From Arctopsyche grandis (lineage: Eukaryota > Arthropoda > Insecta > Trichoptera > Hydropsychidae), in assembly GCF_051622035.1 (NCBI RefSeq), contig NC_135355.1:29358986-29422985 (forward strand): a stretch of DNA of 64,000 nucleotides, in the 5' to 3' direction. Both the position numbers and the translations under genes were made by a program. The notes beneath the pieces were generated by a model, which saw only the letters and a program-made list of their open reading frames with translations, had not been told where the DNA came from and made no database searches. This document shows positions 60,237 through 64,000 of this stretch, piece by piece (within the stretch, counting starts at the first letter, position 1; every line of letters begins with the position of its first letter).

Positions 60237-61302
60237 GGGCGAAAACACATTGAATTGAACAGCACACGCTCGTTCTTGACTTCCCGTGTTGAAAAATGAT
60301 TTTTCCCAACAAGTTTCTTCTACATTTGGTAGATACAGGGTCCAAATTGGGACCCTTATTATTTATATTATATATAAACGATATTGTAAAGGTAATTAAG
60401 AAGTGTAAAATACATTTGTTTGCAGATGATACATCGATATATATATATAATTGGAAAGAATGTTGATGTAATGTCTGAGATTTTAAATATAGAATTAAAT
60501 TATGTGAATGACTGGTTGTGTGAAAATAAATTAAAGTTGAATGTGAATAAAACAAAAATGATGTGGTTGAATGGTAAAAATAAAAATATATTGAATGAAA
60601 TTAGAATTGATGATAAGTTAATTGAAAAAGTTGAAAATATAAAATACTTGAAAATATAAAATATAGTGGCTCAATAAACCACTATGCTTAATTTGTTTAG
60701 TGGCCAAGATTTAGAAAAAATGCAAAAAATACAGAATAAAGCTATGAGAGGTATTTTGAATGTGAGTAGATTTAAGAGTATTGGAAGTATGTTAGATGAA
60801 TTAGGATGGATTAGTATTAGAATTAGTCTAAATATTAGTACATTGTCTTTTGTTTATAAGTTATATCATAAGTTATTACCTAAGTATTTTGATGATTATA
60901 TAATAAGGAATAGAGATAAACATAGTTTTTATACTAGAAATAAGGACAAACTAGTTGTAAGTAGAGTAAGAAAGAATAAGACGGCTGGGGGTGTTTTTCA
61001 CAGGGGTGTGCTCATGTATAATGCCCTCCCTGAGTGCATCAGGTCTGCTAAAAACATGGATGCATTCCTGCGAGGTGCGAAGAGACACCTCTGTGAGGGA
61101 CAGTACATATAAGTTAATTATAAATTTTAGAGTTAAGTATAATAATTAAGATGTATTTTTAAATTAGCTTGATAGCTAAAATATATATAAATAAAAAAAT
61201 AAAAAAAATTTCTTGAAATATGTGAATCGCGCACTGTCCATATAAGTATTTTAGCCTGGGTGCCATACCATAGATCATGCGTTCCAGCGTGTTTTTTACA
61301 TG
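60237..61302. mobile_element. Inverted-repeat element family 2, copy C, split by a retrotransposon
   Basis: Starts GGGCGAAAACACATTGAATT, runs to TTCTACATTT (60332), and resumes at TTTCTTGAAATATGTGAATC (61209). In copies A and B the two halves are contiguous, so the 876 bp between them is an insertion. The right end is approximate. Confidence 0.68.
60333..61208 (+). mobile_element. 5'-truncated, internally deleted non-LTR retrotransposon
   Basis: GSKLGPLLFILYINDI and HLFADDTSIYIY (the catalytic RT box) read from 60340. A frameshift in the ATATATATAT run moves the frame to LNVNKTKMMWLNG (60420-60659). A deletion then leads to QNKAMRGILN and the 142-residue C-terminal tail (60684-61112). The A-rich 3' tail ends at about 61208. 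It splits an inverted-repeat element (60237-61302). Confidence 0.83.
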
Positions 61303-64000
61303 TTAATTATTTATTTGACTTGTGATCTCTATTCCATCAACCAATATAAGTTACCGTGCTTATCTAAGGATAAGCACGATACCCTAGGTTGAACAGATTT
61401 GGTTGATATTTTTAGTTGAGTTCTTTCCTCTTCGTCCCTTAATATTTCAAGTTCCACCAACCTTTCAAATTAAATAAATATTGAAGAGCAACTCAATTTG
61501 TAGTTATTGTAGCGTTCCAAAGATTTCGTTCAAAATTATTTCAATCATAATTTTAATCAAAAATTTACAATAAGCTGATATTTTATAATTTACAATTAGC
61601 AAGCTGATATTTCGAAGATATGTTGTTAGTATTCAATCACTTTCAGCAGCTAATATTTAAAAGAAAACGCGCATAAAAAGTGTGTAGTTACTTTGTTAAG
61701 TAAATAAAAGAAATGAAAATTGCTTTGTAGTAGCGAAGTATAACACTTTTTAATTCGAATCTAACCATTTCGAGGAAATTGACCATTTCACGCTGATGAT
61801 GCTGAACGTAACCGTTTACTATACAAGTGTACGCGAAAGTAACGAAAACCGCAATTTTCGCATTATGAAATATCCTCATGTGCCAAGAACAATATTTGTA
61901 TACGAAATTTGAAGACCTATCGAACCGTTCAATACACCCAATAAATAAATTGCAATGTCCGGCCCTGTACTAAAAACACGGCACATTTAGTAACTATCAG
62001 GTATGTTAGCACAGAACGAGAAATTCAATATATCACATGTGTTTGTATTAGTAATTTCACAGCAATATTATGATAAGTTCGTCGAACAACTTTTTGTTAT
62101 ACGCGACACGCTTTCACCAGATTCGAACTTCGACATTAGTGCTCAATAACCGAGACCGTATATGAAGGAAAAAAAACAATTGAAAATATGAAATAATGCG
62201 AAAGATGATGCGCGTAAATTGTAAACCGAAATGGCTATAAAATAGGTAGTAATATAATGTGAAAGCATCAGAATGTGTTACGGTTAATCGTGAATACGAC
62301 ATTATTTAAGCTACTTAAACTTTACCGTTCGAAATATCGATATATTTTCTTTATTTTGTTTTCATATAAAGTTTGTAATTGTTGATTGTGACCGATATAA
62401 TACTCGAAGCAGGATTTATTAACATTTTTGTGTGATTTACATTTGGAATGAAAATAGTTACCATATTTGTAAGTATGAACGAAATTCAGGTCACCCTTAC
62501 GAAAGCCGCAGTAAGCCTAACTATAAATTATATTGATCAACTTTCACTGAGTACATACGTAAGAGTTGAATAAAATAGGCTTAAATTTAATATTTTTCTA
62601 TTGCTACCATTCATAATAGATTCTTAGATATCTTTTCGAACGAGTCATGAAAAACAACCAATTATATTAAGGCACACAATATAAAACTCAAACATTTTCT
62701 GCTGTAACAAAAACAATCATAGTCATTGCGATTTTTTATTTAACATTCATTGACCGTCACGTATTTGATTGCGTTTTAAATATCGTCTTTTTTCATTTCA
62801 CGTACATTATTTATATTATATGTACTATCGTATAAATATGTTTCTAAAGTACCATGCTTCAAGGCGAGTCATAAAGTGATTGAATGTCTATATAATTAAA
62901 CGAATTTTGATGTTCTATAAGACTAACAATTAAACATAAAACGATTATTTATTTATATGTATATGTATACGATAAGTTCGACGTATATTTACGTCACGAT
63001 AGTTACGACTGTAATAATGTAATTAAAATCAAATTTATTGGTTCTCCATTGACAGTGTTGTCACAAATGAGACGCGAAGTCTAATGAAGAATAGTTGGTA
63101 TTAAAAAGTTGTCACATTTTTTTTGTAGAAGGTGAACAAGTATATAAAAGCAACATTCGGATGATGTTATATTAAAAGCTTAGCTAAACGACAGAATAAG
63201 ATGCTAAAGACTTGTACACATTAGAACGAAATATCGTAAATATCTCTTGAAGGTCATTCATGTCAATTAAGTTTATTCGGAAATGACTGTTATTTTCTAT
63301 TTACCACTGACATTCAAAATTAGCCGCAATTTACTTTTCAACGAGTCTAATTGAAAAAATTGCTATTTACTTCCACGTTTAAAATTTTAGCCTTAAATTA
63401 CACCGCACGCATGTGCTTTGAATCTTGAAAATTCCTTTCTATTTTTACCTCGGTTTATGGCGTGGCCTAATTTTTTGTCGAACTGTCCAAATAAAAAAAA
63501 TAAATATCGATAACAGTCAGCTACGTACATCGTTTATGAAAACGTTTTTGTGTGAGTAAGTTTTTTTTCAAAAGTCATTTTATTTCACAACATATCTAAT
63601 GATGCAACTGTTGACTTGTCCGATAACGCGAGCTTACATCGCACTTAAAATTCCATATGTTTGTTGAAAAACATTTAAAGACGATTAAAACTTACATATT
63701 TTTAAAGACCACATATTATGTATATGCATGTACACTGTAACTACACCACTTCGTTCCCGGTATAATATAAGACCGTTCACTAATTTAAATTCAAAGTTTC
63801 ACCTGCTCAATAATAAAAAAAAACAAAAAATAATATCAAAGCCTTGAATTTCAAACGTTTAATTTGAATAATATAATATCAAAACTGATCATTGGCCTGT
63901 TTCATGAATTTGATTAGATATATTCTTTCGTTACTTTTAATTATACATATAATAGACCTTGTGTTGCTGAAATTTTTGTGTTTTGTTTTTAGTAGTGTCA
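61303..64000. other. Unassigned AT-rich DNA
   Basis: No gene, tRNA or terminal repeat recognised. Confidence 0.5.

Overview
This is a stretch of an AT-rich, intron-containing animal genome, almost certainly an insect. The evidence is short introns with GT/AG borders, nuclear tRNA genes, and a dense load of transposons (RTE, hAT, pogo, TTAA-type MITEs, tRNA-derived SINEs, Helitron-like ends). The order cannot be fixed from the sequence alone. No bacterial, CRISPR or viral operon structure is present.

Three host protein genes and two tRNA genes lie between about 15.3 and 33.3 kb. (1) Methylmalonate-semialdehyde dehydrogenase (ALDH6A1 type, plus strand, 15350-18392): eight coding exons that join in frame to 510 residues. 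Only the N-terminal presequence exon is missing. (2) Deoxyribonuclease II (plus strand, 23270-25166): seven exons, 436 residues, both catalytic motifs present. (3) A membrane-anchored short-chain dehydrogenase/reductase of the retinol/hydroxysteroid dehydrogenase type (minus strand, 33271 down to 26120): five exons, 316 residues, with replacements in its cofactor and catalytic signatures. Its 4.85 kb second intron carries tRNA-Asp(GTC) and tRNA-Gly(CCC) plus several transposons. The three genes serve unrelated functions (valine/pyrimidine catabolism, lysosomal DNA digestion, lipid/retinoid-type redox), and nothing suggests they are co-regulated.

The rest is mainly transposon strata, many with terminal repeats and target-site duplications (TSDs) that can be read directly. 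They include a full-length RTE-type non-LTR retrotransposon (53894-57569) with an intact 985-residue endonuclease/reverse transcriptase ORF and a perfect 12-bp TSD, plus at least five truncated relatives. There are three hAT elements (7723-9017, 27705-30041, 45546-47780), a MULE-like MITE with a 9-bp TSD (44822-45336), and a tandem LTR-internal-LTR-internal-LTR array of a small non-coding LTR element (19697-21703). There is also a solo LTR (22258-22758), five copies of a TTAA-flanked MITE, a pogo/Tigger remnant, a Tc1/mariner-type remnant, SINEs, a roughly 700-bp inverted-repeat family and Helitron-like elements. Several are nested, which gives a relative insertion order.

Region by region: 1-15.3 kb is AT-rich repeats with no host gene seen. 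15.3-18.4 kb is ALDH6A1. 18.7-23.1 kb is a nested transposon block that is unusually GC-rich in places. 23.3-25.2 kb is DNase II. 26.1-33.3 kb is the SDR gene with its intronic tRNAs and transposons. 33.3-53.5 kb is repeats with no recognised host gene. 53.9-57.6 kb is the intact RTE. 57.6-64 kb is more repeats and unassigned AT-rich DNA. All calls are from reading the sequence by eye; no database search was run.
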